A stretch of 29,292 bases of DNA from CAZOAR01 sp964577985 (GTDB lineage Bacteria > Gemmatimonadota > CAZMKB01 > CAZNLH01), in assembly GCA_964577985.1 (NCBI GenBank), contig CAZOAR010000033.1, positions 1 through 29,292 of the forward strand, given 5' to 3'. The notes under the pieces were generated by a model, which ran no database searches, was not told the DNA's origin, and was given only the letters and a program-made list of their open reading frames with translations. The translations under genes were made by a program, and so were the position numbers. Of this stretch, positions 7,614-15,032 are shown piece by piece (position 1 is the first letter of the stretch; every line of letters begins with the position of its first letter).

Positions 7614-8150
7614 TTGTCCCGTATAGGAAAGAAACCGATTCTACTGCCCGATGGCGTAAGAGCAACGCTGAAGGGGCGTATATTTGACGTGGAGGGTCCA
7701 AAGGGGAAGTCTTCCAGAGAACTTCCCCGCGAGATGAAAATAGTGGTTGAAGAAAGAGAGATCAGGGTTGAACGTCCCTCCGACAGCGCCAGGCATCGCT
7801 CACTTCACGGTCTGACGCGGTCTCTTGTGGCGAACATGGTGGAGGGAGTCACCACAGGTTTCGCCAAAGAGCTCGACATCATAGGTGTTGGGTATAAGGT
7901 TGAAGCCAGACAGGATGGCTTGAATTTTCTGCTTGGTTATTCTCACCCCATCTTCTTCGAGCAGCCGAAAGGTATTGAATTCGAGGTAGCGAACCCGACA
8001 CAGCTGAAGGTCAAGGGAATAGACAAGGAACTGGTTGGAAGAGTGGCCGACAAGATCAAGCGGCTGAGACCCCCGGAGCCTTACAAGGGAAAAGGGATCA
8101 GATACAAAGGTGAATATGTACGCAGGAAAGCAGGAAAGACAGCCATGTGA
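7614..8150 (+). CDS. rplF: 50S ribosomal protein L6
   Basis: A 178-residue L6 protein with two repeated alpha/beta domains. It starts with TTG behind AAGGAGG (7596-7602), giving MSRIGKKPILLPDGV. Conserved parts are VEGPKGK, RHRSLHGLTRSLVANMVEGV, VGYKVEARQ and, near the end, RLRPPEPYKGKGIRYKGE with VRRKAGKTA. L6 lies next to the sarcin-ricin loop and the L7/L12 stalk. Ordinary. Confidence 0.98.
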   Translation: MSRIGKKPILLPDGVRATLKGRIFDVEGPKGKSSRELPREMKIVVEEREIRVERPSDSARHRSLHGLTRSLVANMVEGVTTGFAKELDIIGVGYKVEARQDGLNFLLGYSHPIFFEQPKGIEFEVANPTQLKVKGIDKELVGRVADKIKRLRPPEPYKGKGIRYKGEYVRRKAGKTAM

Positions 8151-8209
8151 TCATTCCTGGTGATTTTGATGGTACGGATTCCAGCAACCTACGGAGCGGC
8201 AGAAATTCG

Positions 8210-8584
8210 ATGGGAAAAAGAGCAGACACTAGAGCAGATGGCAGAAAGAAACGGCATTTGCGGGTAAGGGGAAAGGTCCGTGGTACGGCCGAAAGACCCC
8301 GGCTCGTTGTTTTCAGGAGTGCCCGACATATCTACGGACAGCTGGTTGATGACACCCGGGGGCATACGCTGGCCGGAATTGCCAGCTCATCTTCGCCCGC
8401 CAGAGAAGGCCTTGAGCAGGAGAAGGGTAAGATCCCCGTCAGCAGGCTGGCCGGGAAACACCTCGCCGAAATGGCAGTAAAGGCCGGTGTCCGTAAGGTC
8501 ATATTCGATCGTGGCGGCTATCAGTATCATGGGCGGGTAAAAGCATTCGCAGATGGTGCCCGCGAAGGCGGCCTGGAGTTCTAA
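8210..8584 (+). CDS. rplR: 50S ribosomal protein L18
   Basis: L18 family protein of 124 residues from the ATG at 8210, the usual length. A longer in-frame reading from GTG 8147 would add 21 unrelated residues and overlap rplF. Features: basic N-terminus (KRADTRADGRKKRHLRVRGK), GTAERPRLVVFRSARHIYGQ, VDDTRGHTLA, and the C-terminal KVIFDRGGYQYHGRVKAFADGAREGGLEF. L18 binds 5S rRNA with L5. The ribosome-binding site is weak (GGAG at 8193-8196). The 156-base gap to rpsE holds no gene and no convincing promoter. Confidence 0.95.
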   Translation: MGKRADTRADGRKKRHLRVRGKVRGTAERPRLVVFRSARHIYGQLVDDTRGHTLAGIASSSSPAREGLEQEKGKIPVSRLAGKHLAEMAVKAGVRKVIFDRGGYQYHGRVKAFADGAREGGLEF

Positions 8585-8740
8585 CGGGTTTTCGCGGAGC
8601 TCAATGACTGAGTGTCCGAGACCGTTGTGGAGTGGCGGACTCTGGCGTTATCAGCACCAGTAACGTATGGATAGCTCTGGTTTTGTTTCTCAATGACCCT
8701 GCTGATATGGCAGGAAATCCTAATTGACAGGAGATGGGTC

Positions 8741-9328
8741 TTGGCAGCAATGGAAAAGGAATCACCTGAACTTCTTGAAAACGTCATCAGCATTAATCGA
8801 GTAGCGAAGGTTGTAAAAGGTGGCCGGAGGTTCGGCTTCAATACGCTGGTCGCCGTTGGCGACAGAAAGGGCAGGGTCGGCCTCGGTCTGGGGAAGGCTA
8901 ACGAAGTCGCTGATGCTATTCGCAAGGGTGCCGAAGCGGCGAGAAAAGCCCTTATCAGCGTCACCACCATCGGCGGGACGATTCCGCACGAAATTGTCGG
9001 ACGATTCAGCGCGGGAAGAGTCCTGTTGAAACCGGCCGCGCCCGGCACTGGACTGATAGCGGGTGGGGCGGTGAGAGCCGTTCTTGAATGTGTTGGCATC
9101 CAGGATATCCTGACAAAGTCTCTTGGCTCCAACAATCCACACAACATCGCGAAGGCCACGCTTGAGGGGCTGAAGGAGCTGAGTTCGCCTGATGACGTGG
9201 CGAGACTGAGGGGAGTGGATGTAAGTGACCTGACATCCTTCAGACACTTTGAAAAGGTGAAAAATGACGAAAAAGAAACCGGGAAAGCTCGAGATAAGAC
9301 AGATTCGAAGCGGGATCAGAAAGCCTGA
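8741..9328 (+). CDS. rpsE: 30S ribosomal protein S5, tail overlapping rpmD
   Basis: S5 family protein. The chosen start is TTG 8741, six bases after AGGAGA (8729-8734), giving 195 residues beginning MAAMEKESPEL; ATG 8750 is the alternative. The N-terminal dsRBD-like domain has NVISINRVAKVVKGGRRFGF and VGLGLGKANEVADAIRKG; the C-terminal domain has PAAPGTGLIAGGAVRAVLE and SLGSNNPHNIAKAT. S5 acts in decoding fidelity and at the mRNA entry. The last 23 residues (VKNDEKETGKARDKTDSKRD and on) are a charged tail beyond the usual end, coding through 65 bases shared with rpmD. Confidence 0.96.
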   Translation: MAAMEKESPELLENVISINRVAKVVKGGRRFGFNTLVAVGDRKGRVGLGLGKANEVADAIRKGAEAARKALISVTTIGGTIPHEIVGRFSAGRVLLKPAAPGTGLIAGGAVRAVLECVGIQDILTKSLGSNNPHNIAKATLEGLKELSSPDDVARLRGVDVSDLTSFRHFEKVKNDEKETGKARDKTDSKRDQKA

Positions 9329-9464
9329 GATTAAAAGGAGGACTCTGGTCGCTCTCGGATTGACACATCATCAGATGGTTGTCGTGCAGCCGGATAATCC
9401 CCAGATTCGAGGAATGATCCGGAAGATATCGCATCTGGTCGATTATCGGGAAATAGATGGATAA
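9264..9464 (+). CDS. rpmD: 50S ribosomal protein L30
   Basis: A 66-residue L30 protein. The core GKLEIRQIRSGIRKPEIKRR, LVALGL and DNPQIRGMIRKISHLVDYRE match the family. The core begins at about residue 7, so the ATG at 9264 is the only sensible start, which places its first 65 bases inside rpsE in another frame. AAAGGTG (9253-9258) is a usable ribosome-binding site. L30 is absent from some bacteria; here it is in its standard place between rpsE and rplO. Confidence 0.95.
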   Translation: MTKKKPGKLEIRQIRSGIRKPEIKRRTLVALGLTHHQMVVVQPDNPQIRGMIRKISHLVDYREIDG

Positions 9465-9493
9465 TGAGAGCAGCGCATGGCGGACCTCTCATT
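9463..9493 (+). other. Perfect 8-bp inverted repeat between rpmD and rplO
   Basis: AATGAGAG (9463-9470) and CTCTCATT (9486-9493) are exact reverse complements around a 15-base loop. The left arm starts in the rpmD stop codon. No T-run follows, so it is not a classical terminator; it could be a stabilising mRNA hairpin or a protein-binding site ahead of rplO. Confidence 0.4.
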
Positions 9494-9525
9494 GTACTGA
9501 ATTAGAATAATGGCAGGAGGAGTAG

Positions 9526-9966
9526 GTGAAGCTTCATTCGCTGAGAGCCCCTGAGGGCTCAACAAAGCCGAGAAAAAGAGTTGGACGAGGTTCCGGGAGC
9601 GGGAGCGGGAAGACGAGTGGAAGGGGACAAAAGGGATTCAAGTCGAGGTCCGGAGCAAGCATAAAGGCGGGCTACGAAGGCGGGCAGATGCCGCTCCAGA
9701 GAAGGTTGCCCAAGAGGGGATTCCGTCCTCTGAACAAGGCGGTCTATCAGGAGGTAAATATTCGTGATCTGGAGCGATTTGGTCAGACCACTGACTACAA
9801 TCCTGATGTAATGAAGGAACTCGGTCTCATAAAGCATTCGAGCAGGCCCGTAAAAATTCTCGGGTCGGGCGATATCGCACGAAAAATCCATGTAAAGGCG
9901 CAGGCCTTCACCCGCGGAGCTCGGGAGAAGATAACGGGTGCCGGCGGCGAAGTGGAGGTTATCTGA
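9526..9966 (+). CDS. rplO: 50S ribosomal protein L15
   Basis: A 146-residue L15 protein starting with GTG behind AGGAGG (9515-9520). The glycine- and arginine-rich extended N-terminal part is clear (KRVGRGSGSGSGKTSGRGQK, then GYEGGQMPLQRRLPKRGF), followed by the globular C-terminal domain ending AFTRGAREKITGAGGEVEVI. Its TGA shares a base with the secY ATG (TGATG), so secY translation is coupled to it, as in many spc operons. Confidence 0.97.
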   Translation: MKLHSLRAPEGSTKPRKRVGRGSGSGSGKTSGRGQKGFKSRSGASIKAGYEGGQMPLQRRLPKRGFRPLNKAVYQEVNIRDLERFGQTTDYNPDVMKELGLIKHSSRPVKILGSGDIARKIHVKAQAFTRGAREKITGAGGEVEVI

Positions 9967-11285
9967 TGGCCCAGGCACAGAGCTTTCAGAATGTCTTCAA
10001 AGTTCCAGAGCTGAAGAGGCGGATTCTATTTACCGTCTCCATTTTGATCGTTTTCCGGCTCGGTGTTCATATCACCTCTCCGGGAATCGATTACACGGCT
10101 CTCGCCGAATTCTTCAGGACACAGAAGGGCACACTCTTCGGGATGTACGACATGTTTGTCGGAGGGGCTCTTGGAAGAGCGGCCATATTCGCCCTGGGCA
10201 TAATGCCTTACATCAGCGCTTCGATTATCTTTCAGCTGCTGACCTCAGTCTTTCCCTATTTTGAGAAGCTGCAGAAGGAGGGAGAAGAAGGGCGCAAGAA
10301 GATTACGCAGTACACGCGCTATGGGACAGTGTTGATTTCTCTTGTTCAGTCTTACGGGATATCGATCTGGTTGTCGACTCAGGTCCCTACAGCCATTATC
10401 ATGGATCCGGGGATAGGATTTACGATCGTAACGATACTCACCCTCACGACCGGGGCGGTGTTTGTTATGTGGCTGGGTGAGCAGCTTACCGAAAGAGGCA
10501 TCGGGAATGGGATGTCTCTTCTCATCTTTTTCGGGATCGTTGAAGGTCTACCCGGCGCCATCTTCAGGTCGATCGGGCTGTGGCAGAGCGAAGTGCTCGC
10601 GACAATAAACCTCGTGTTGATACTGGCGTTTATCGTGGTGATTATCGCCGCGGTCATTTTTATGACCCTCGGCCACAGGAGGATCCCGATACAGATTCCC
10701 CGCAAGATAGTGGGAAGGAAGGTTTATGGGGGGCAACAGACACATATTCCTTTGAGACTTAACAGCGCGGGCGTGATGCCCATTATCTTTGCGCAGTCTA
10801 TTATCATTTTCCCGGGCACGCTATCGACGTTTTTTCCGGGCGTGCCGTGGATCGAGGATTTCAGTAATCTGTTCCGCATGGGATCGCCGCTCTACCTGTT
10901 CCTCTATATTCTGATGATCGTGTTTTTCACTTATTTTTACACTGCCATTATCTTCAACCCCGTGGATGTCGCGGAGAACATGAAACGACAGGGTGGGTTT
11001 GTGCCGGGGATCAGGCCCGGCAGCAAGACGGCGGACTACATCGACAGAATCCTTACGAGAATAACATTGCCGGGTTCTATCTTCCTCGCGGCAATTGCGG
11101 TCCTGCCTATGTTTCTTATTACGAAGTTGAATGTCCCCTTCTATTTTGGCGGAACGGGGCTTCTCATCGTCGTGGGGGTCGCGCTTGACACCGTTCAGCA
11201 GATGGAATCGCACCTTCTTCTCCGGCACTACGACGGCTTTATGAAAAAAGGTAAGATGAAAGGAGCCGGGAGGAGCTTCGGATGA
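9966..11285 (+). CDS. secY: Preprotein translocase subunit SecY
   Basis: A 439-residue inner-membrane protein with ten predicted membrane segments, the channel of the Sec translocon. Visible landmarks: TM1 near residues 20-38 (RILFTVSILIVFRLGVHI), TM2 with ALGIMPYISASIIFQLL (residues 77-93), the NGMSLLIFFGI segment in TM5, the cytosolic loop HRRIPIQIPRKIVGRK, TM7 with LRLNSAGVMPIIFAQS, then NPVDVAENMKRQGGFVPGIR and PGSKTADYIDRILTRITLPG. The end, QQMESHLLLRHYDGFMKKGK, is the conserved cytosolic tail. The partners SecD and SecF are encoded 12 kb downstream. Confidence 0.98.
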   Translation: MAQAQSFQNVFKVPELKRRILFTVSILIVFRLGVHITSPGIDYTALAEFFRTQKGTLFGMYDMFVGGALGRAAIFALGIMPYISASIIFQLLTSVFPYFEKLQKEGEEGRKKITQYTRYGTVLISLVQSYGISIWLSTQVPTAIIMDPGIGFTIVTILTLTTGAVFVMWLGEQLTERGIGNGMSLLIFFGIVEGLPGAIFRSIGLWQSEVLATINLVLILAFIVVIIAAVIFMTLGHRRIPIQIPRKIVGRKVYGGQQTHIPLRLNSAGVMPIIFAQSIIIFPGTLSTFFPGVPWIEDFSNLFRMGSPLYLFLYILMIVFFTYFYTAIIFNPVDVAENMKRQGGFVPGIRPGSKTADYIDRILTRITLPGSIFLAAIAVLPMFLITKLNVPFYFGGTGLLIVVGVALDTVQQMESHLLLRHYDGFMKKGKMKGAGRSFG

Positions 11286-11935
11286 TGAACCTTGTCATTC
11301 TCGGCTCACCGGGGTCCGGCAAGGGGACACAGGCCTTAGTGTTGTCCCGGAAGTACTCACTGCTCAGGATTTCAACAGGAGACCTGCTCAGGGATGCTGT
11401 GGCTGGAAAGACTGAACTGGGGCTGAAGGCGCAGAAACACATGGACTGTGGGGACCTGGTTCCCGACGGTCTCGTCGTTGCGCTTATCGAAGAAACGCTC
11501 AAGTCCGAAGAGAACAACGCCGGTTTTATCCTCGACGGTTTTCCCAGGACTCTGAATCAGGCGAAGGAGTTGAACACGCTCCTTGACAGGATGGGAGAAG
11601 CTGTTGATCATGTCCTCTACCTTGATGTTTCTCAGGAGGAGGTTATCAGGAGGTTGACGTCACGCAGGAGTTGTCCCGACTGTAAGCGGCTCTACAATAT
11701 GGCATCGGACCCGCCGAAGGACGGCGCGCATTGCGATGAATGTGGCAGCGAACTCGTAGTCAGGCGGGACGACAGGGAAGAAGTCATTCTGAATCGGCTC
11801 GGTGTGTACAGGAAGGAGACTCTACCTATCCTTGACTGGTATAGAGACAAGTGCGATGTCATTAAGGTCGACGGAGAAATGAAATCTTCGGAAGTCATGG
11901 ATCAGATAACCCGGTTGCTCGGCAGCGCAGCATGA
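11282..11935 (+). CDS. adk: Adenylate kinase, zinc-LID type
   Basis: A 217-residue long-form adenylate kinase (ATP + AMP to 2 ADP). The P-loop GSPGSGKGTQ is at residues 8-17. The NMP-binding part has RISTGDLLRDAV, and LDGFPRTLNQA binds AMP. The LID domain at about residues 125-160 has four cysteines, CPDC and CDEC, which bind structural zinc in Gram-positive and many deep-branching enzymes; enterobacterial Adk lacks them. Start ATG 11282 overlaps the secY stop (ATGA) and has GGAGGAG six bases upstream. Placement between secY and map is a widespread arrangement. Confidence 0.97.
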   Translation: MMNLVILGSPGSGKGTQALVLSRKYSLLRISTGDLLRDAVAGKTELGLKAQKHMDCGDLVPDGLVVALIEETLKSEENNAGFILDGFPRTLNQAKELNTLLDRMGEAVDHVLYLDVSQEEVIRRLTSRRSCPDCKRLYNMASDPPKDGAHCDECGSELVVRRDDREEVILNRLGVYRKETLPILDWYRDKCDVIKVDGEMKSSEVMDQITRLLGSAA

Positions 11936-11980
11936 TCGCTGGCTATTAACAGGAACACCATGCCCCCGGAAGGAGCGGAC

Positions 11981-12757
11981 ATGTCAGATTCAAGGGGTGT
12001 TGTATTGAAACCTGCCCCGGCGATACTTGAAATGAAGCAGAGTGGCTCTATTGTGGCGGAAACTCTCGAGACCGTTCGTGATGCCATCCGTCCTGGTGCA
12101 AGTACCGCTGATCTGGATTCAGTGGCGGAAGAGGTCATTTATTCATTTCGCGGCGCCCGACCCGCTTTCAAGGGATACAGGGGTTTTCCTGCTACCCTCT
12201 GCGTCTCAGTGAACGATGAAGTCGTTCATGGAATACCCTCGAAGGAGCGAAGGCTGAAAGAGGGCGACATCGTAAGTGCCGATGTCGGTGTCTGTATGTC
12301 TGGATATTACGCGGATGCCGCCATAACCGCCCCAGCAGGCAGGGTCTCGGAGAGCATCGCCAGGTTTCTGGAAGTCACGGAAGACGCTCTGAGGAAGGGG
12401 ATAGAACAGGCACGGCCAGGAGGACATCTTGGAGATATTTCCTCGGCGATTCAGGCTGTGGCGGAGCGTAACGGCTACTCTGTGGTAAGGAGCCTCGTCG
12501 GTCATGGAATCGGTTCGAATCTCCACGAGGACCCTCAGGTTCCCAACTTTGGTTTCAGGGACACTGGTATTGAGCTCCAGGAGGGGTTGGTGCTGGCGAT
12601 CGAGCCGATGTTCAACGTTGGAGGCTGGGAGGTGAAAACCCTTTTTGATCAATGGACAGTAGTAACGGAGGATGGCAGCCATTCTGCCCATTTTGAACAC
12701 ACCGTTGCCGTCACGAGTGATGGGCCGGTAATTCTGACCGGGAGAAACGCCAACTAG
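11981..12757 (+). CDS. map: Methionine aminopeptidase, type I
   Basis: A 258-residue enzyme that removes the initiator methionine from nascent proteins. The start at 11981 has AAGGAG (11970-11975) five bases upstream; an in-frame ATG at 11960 is less likely. The five metal ligands of the pita-bread fold are present in order: Asp in SADVGV, Asp in YYADAA, His in VGHGIG, Glu in AIEPMF and Glu in HFEHTV. The motif VNDEVVHGIPS is also typical. No N-terminal zinc-finger extension is present, so it is a plain bacterial form. Confidence 0.97.
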   Translation: MSDSRGVVLKPAPAILEMKQSGSIVAETLETVRDAIRPGASTADLDSVAEEVIYSFRGARPAFKGYRGFPATLCVSVNDEVVHGIPSKERRLKEGDIVSADVGVCMSGYYADAAITAPAGRVSESIARFLEVTEDALRKGIEQARPGGHLGDISSAIQAVAERNGYSVVRSLVGHGIGSNLHEDPQVPNFGFRDTGIELQEGLVLAIEPMFNVGGWEVKTLFDQWTVVTEDGSHSAHFEHTVAVTSDGPVILTGRNAN

Positions 12758-12783
12758 GTTGTTTCTGGCGCTTCCTCCATCAC

Positions 12784-12807
12784 TTTTTCCGGGAATATCC
12801 GGGAAGA
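12784..12807 (+). other. Small hairpin in the map-infA gap
   Basis: The 172-base gap between map and infA holds no gene. TTTTTCCGG (12784-12792) can pair with CCGGGAAGA (12799-12807), including two G-U pairs, around a GAATAT loop. The following bases are A-rich rather than a T-run, so a Rho-independent terminator is not supported. It lies just upstream of the candidate infA promoter. Confidence 0.25.
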
Positions 12808-12844
12808 AAGAATGAGGGGAATTTCATGGATTCTGGCCAACACC

Positions 12845-12873
12845 TTGAAAAGATCACACGAAAAAGGTAAATT
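12845..12873 (+). promoter_or_regulatory. Candidate sigma70-type promoter for infA-rplQ
   Basis: TTGAAA (12845-12850, 5 of 6 consensus bases) and TAAATT (12868-12873, 4 of 6) are separated by exactly 17 bases in a locally A/T-rich stretch. The predicted start of transcription is near 12880, leaving a leader of about 50 bases. That leader can form two mutually exclusive short hairpins: GTTTC/GAAAC (12878-12895) or TTTCCC/GGGAAA (12879-12905). An internal promoter here would let the alpha-type operon be expressed apart from the spc part. Confidence 0.5.
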
Positions 12874-12929
12874 TAGAGTTTCCCTTTTCAGAAACAGCCG
12901 GGAAAGAACCTCGGCAGAAGCGGGATGTC

Positions 12930-13148
12930 ATGGCTAAAGAAGAAGCAATACAGGCTACCGGGACAGTTATCGAACCTCTACCCAACGCCATGTTCAGGGT
13001 GGAACTCGAAAACAAGCATGAGGTCCTGGCCCACGTCTCCGGGAAGATGAGAATGCACTTCATCAAGATATTGCCCGGGGACAAGGTCTCCCTGGAACTT
13101 TCACCGTATGATTTGTCCAGGGGGAGGATTGTATACAGGTTCAAATAG
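12930..13148 (+). CDS. infA: Translation initiation factor IF-1
   Basis: A 72-residue single OB-fold protein of exact IF-1 length. Conserved segments are IQATGTVIEPLPNAMFRVEL, VLAHVSGKMRMHFIKILPGD and RGRIVYRFK. IF-1 binds the A site of the 30S subunit during initiation and assists IF-2 and IF-3. The ribosome-binding site is weak. It is the first gene after the candidate promoter and is followed by rpmJ, the usual order. Confidence 0.98.
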   Translation: MAKEEAIQATGTVIEPLPNAMFRVELENKHEVLAHVSGKMRMHFIKILPGDKVSLELSPYDLSRGRIVYRFK

Positions 13149-13252
13149 AGAGCGGGGGAGTTCTACAGCGAACTGAAGGCGGAATCGTGCCGGTTCGTGT
13201 GCTGGTCTGCTGCTCTGTCTTTCGGTACAAGTGTAACGCAGGGGAACGGTAA

Positions 13253-13366
13253 ATGAAGGTTCGCAGTTCGGTAAAAAAGATTTGTGAACACTGTAAGATT
13301 ATCCGCAGAAGGGGCGTCGTTTTCGTGATATGTAAGAATCCCCGTCACAAGCAGAGACAGGGCTGA
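13253..13366 (+). CDS. rpmJ: 50S ribosomal protein L36, zinc-binding form
   Basis: A 37-codon gene. It reads MKVRSSVKKICEHCKIIRRR and then GVVFVICKNPRHKQRQG. Cys11, Cys14, Cys27 and His32 form the zinc-ribbon typical of the C+ form of L36. Length 37 is the family standard. The stop is TGA at 13364-13366. The ribosome-binding site is weak (AGGGGAACGG). It sits between infA and rpsM as in most bacteria. The 104-base gap before it shows nothing clear. Confidence 0.97.
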   Translation: MKVRSSVKKICEHCKIIRRRGVVFVICKNPRHKQRQG

Positions 13367-13410
13367 TTCCAGGGCGCTGACTCTGCAGGGTAGAAAGGAT
13401 ATCTGAAGAC

Positions 13411-13794
13411 ATGGCAAGAATCGCAGGGATAGATTTACCAAAGGAGAAACGAGTCGAGATTGGCTTGACTTACATCTTCGGGATCGGAGAAACCAGATCG
13501 AGAAGAATCCTGGACGAGTCGAGGGTCGATCCTGATATACGAGTCAAGGATCTTACAGACGACGATGTCAGCAAGATCCGGACGATAATAGAAAGAGACT
13601 ACAAGGTCGAAGGGTCCCTTCGGGCAGAAGTCTCGATGAATATAAAACGATTAATGGACATTGGTTGCTACCGGGGCTTGAGACACAGGAGAGGCCTTCC
13701 GGCGCGAGGGCAGCGTACTCATACGAATGCTCGCACCCATAAGGGTCCGAGACACGCGATTGCGGGTAAGAAAAAGATTAAGGCCAAGAAGTAG
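13411..13794 (+). CDS. rpsM: 30S ribosomal protein S13
   Basis: A 127-residue S13 protein. It opens MARIAGIDLPKEKRVEIGLT and YIFGIG, has the helix-two-turn-helix middle, then LMDIGCYRGLRHRRGLPARG and QRTHTNARTHKGPRHAIAGK. The basic tail ends KKKIKAKK and contacts P-site tRNA. S13 pairs with S19 in the 30S head. AAAGGAT (13394-13400) precedes the ATG. Ordinary length. Confidence 0.98.
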   Translation: MARIAGIDLPKEKRVEIGLTYIFGIGETRSRRILDESRVDPDIRVKDLTDDDVSKIRTIIERDYKVEGSLRAEVSMNIKRLMDIGCYRGLRHRRGLPARGQRTHTNARTHKGPRHAIAGKKKIKAKK

Positions 13795-13825
13795 TCTACT
13801 GTAAATACTCAATCAGGGAGTGCAA

Positions 13826-14230
13826 ATGGCTGGTGCCAGGAGAAAAGGGAAGGGATCGAGCAGAAAGAAAAAGACTGTAGCCGTGAGTGCCGAAGGAGTC
13901 GTGCACATAAAGGCCACTTTTAACAACACTATTATCACTATCACTGATCCTCACGGGAATACGATATGCTGGGGCAGCGCGGGGAAATCCGGGTTCAAGG
14001 GGTCGAAGAAAAGCACGCCTTTTGCTGCACAGGTTACGGCCGATATGTGTGCCAAGGAGGCTCTATCTCTTGGTGTTAAGAGAGTCGTTGTCATGGTTCA
14101 GGGTCCTGGATCGGGTAGAGAGTCTGCCATCCAGTCTTTGCAGGCTGCCGGGCTGGCGGTGAAAACCATCAGGGACGTTACCCCTATCCCCCACAACGGA
14201 TGCCGTCCTCCCAAGAGGCGCAGGGTGTAG
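13826..14230 (+). CDS. rpsK: 30S ribosomal protein S11
   Basis: S11 family protein of 134 residues from ATG 13826, five bases after GGGAG; GTG 13820 is in frame but overlaps the ribosome-binding site. Conserved parts: HIKATFNNTIITITDPHGN, WGSAGKSGFKGSKKSTPFAA, VMVQGPGSGRESAIQSLQAA and the end DVTPIPHNGCRPPKRRRV. The Asn-Gly in PHNGCR is the position that forms isoaspartate in E. coli. S11 lies on the 30S platform near the mRNA exit. Confidence 0.98.
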   Translation: MAGARRKGKGSSRKKKTVAVSAEGVVHIKATFNNTIITITDPHGNTICWGSAGKSGFKGSKKSTPFAAQVTADMCAKEALSLGVKRVVVMVQGPGSGRESAIQSLQAAGLAVKTIRDVTPIPHNGCRPPKRRRV

Positions 14231-14305
14231 ATTTACGGATTGACTGGAAACGAGTTAAGAGTATTGGTTGACACAAATATCAGAGGATTGCCACAAGGAG
14301 GTTGA

Positions 14306-14941
14306 ATGGCTCGATATACCGGTCCAAGCTGCAAGCTTTGCCGGCGAGAAGAGACAAAGCTTGTATTGAAAGGAGAGAAGTGCAAGACCGAGAAGTGTCC
14401 TGTCGAGAGCAGGAACTTCGCTCCGGGGATGCACGGTCGTTTTTCGCGGCGCAGACGACGCCCGTCTGAGTATGCCATTCAGCTGAGGGAGAAGCAGAAA
14501 GTCAAGAGGATATATGGTGTCCTCGAAGCTCAATTCAGGAATTATTTTCACAAGAGCTCCCGGAAACATGGATTGACCGGTGATAATTTGTTGATAATGC
14601 TCGAAAAGCGGCTCGACAATGTTATTTACAGAATGGGTTTCTGCCCATCGAGGAAGTCTGCTCGACAATTGATTCGCCACAGGTTCTTCACTGTCAACGA
14701 TAAGATTGTTGATATCCCCTCCTATCAGGTGAGAGAGGGAGATCTCGTCGGTGTCAGAGAGAAGGGCAAAGAACTTGGCGCCATCATGTCCAGCATTGAG
14801 GTCAGCCAGAGAGAGGAATCGCCATCGTGGATACGAGTGGATTTCAAAGGCTTGAAGGGTGAGATCATGTCAATCCCTACTCGTGAAGAGATTTCCGAGC
14901 CTGTGCAGGAACAACTTATCGTGGAGCTGTATTCTCGGTAG
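14306..14941 (+). CDS. rpsD: 30S ribosomal protein S4, zinc-binding form
   Basis: A 211-residue S4 protein. It starts MARYTGPSCKLCRREETKLV; Cys9, Cys12, Cys26 and Cys31 (CKLC ... CKTEKC) form the N-terminal zinc site found in many but not all bacteria. The S4 RNA-binding domain covers about residues 100-165 (RLDNVIYRMGFCPSRKSARQ, then VNDKIVDIPSYQVREGD). AAGGAGG lies just before the ATG. S4 nucleates 16S rRNA folding and in E. coli represses the alpha operon; no pseudoknot of that type is evident here. Confidence 0.98.
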   Translation: MARYTGPSCKLCRREETKLVLKGEKCKTEKCPVESRNFAPGMHGRFSRRRRRPSEYAIQLREKQKVKRIYGVLEAQFRNYFHKSSRKHGLTGDNLLIMLEKRLDNVIYRMGFCPSRKSARQLIRHRFFTVNDKIVDIPSYQVREGDLVGVREKGKELGAIMSSIEVSQREESPSWIRVDFKGLKGEIMSIPTREEISEPVQEQLIVELYSR

Positions 14942-14951
14942 AACGCTTGAA

Positions 14952-14970
14952 AAAGACAGCAGTCTGCTTT
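14952..14970 (+). other. Small hairpin in the rpsD-rpoA spacer
   Basis: In the 91-base gap, AAAGACAG (14952-14959) can pair with CTGCTTT (14964-14970) around a CAGT loop with one bulged A, giving seven base pairs. No T-run follows. It could modestly affect stability of the rpoA message; chance is also possible. Confidence 0.2.
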
Positions 14971-15032
14971 CTATGCAAGCCTGAGATATTGCCTTAAGTA
15001 ATTGTGACAACATATTGGGAGGTAGGAAACTT

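Noticed and set aside
8581..9159. 192-residue minus-strand open frame spanning the rplR-rpsE spacer
   Set aside because: Most of it is antisense to conserved S5 sequence; composition is Ala/Pro/Thr-rich as expected for a shadow frame, with no domain.
14266..14275. TTGACA before rpsD as a promoter
   Set aside because: No TATAAT-like sequence lies at a suitable distance; the spacer before rpsD shows only the AAGGAGG site.
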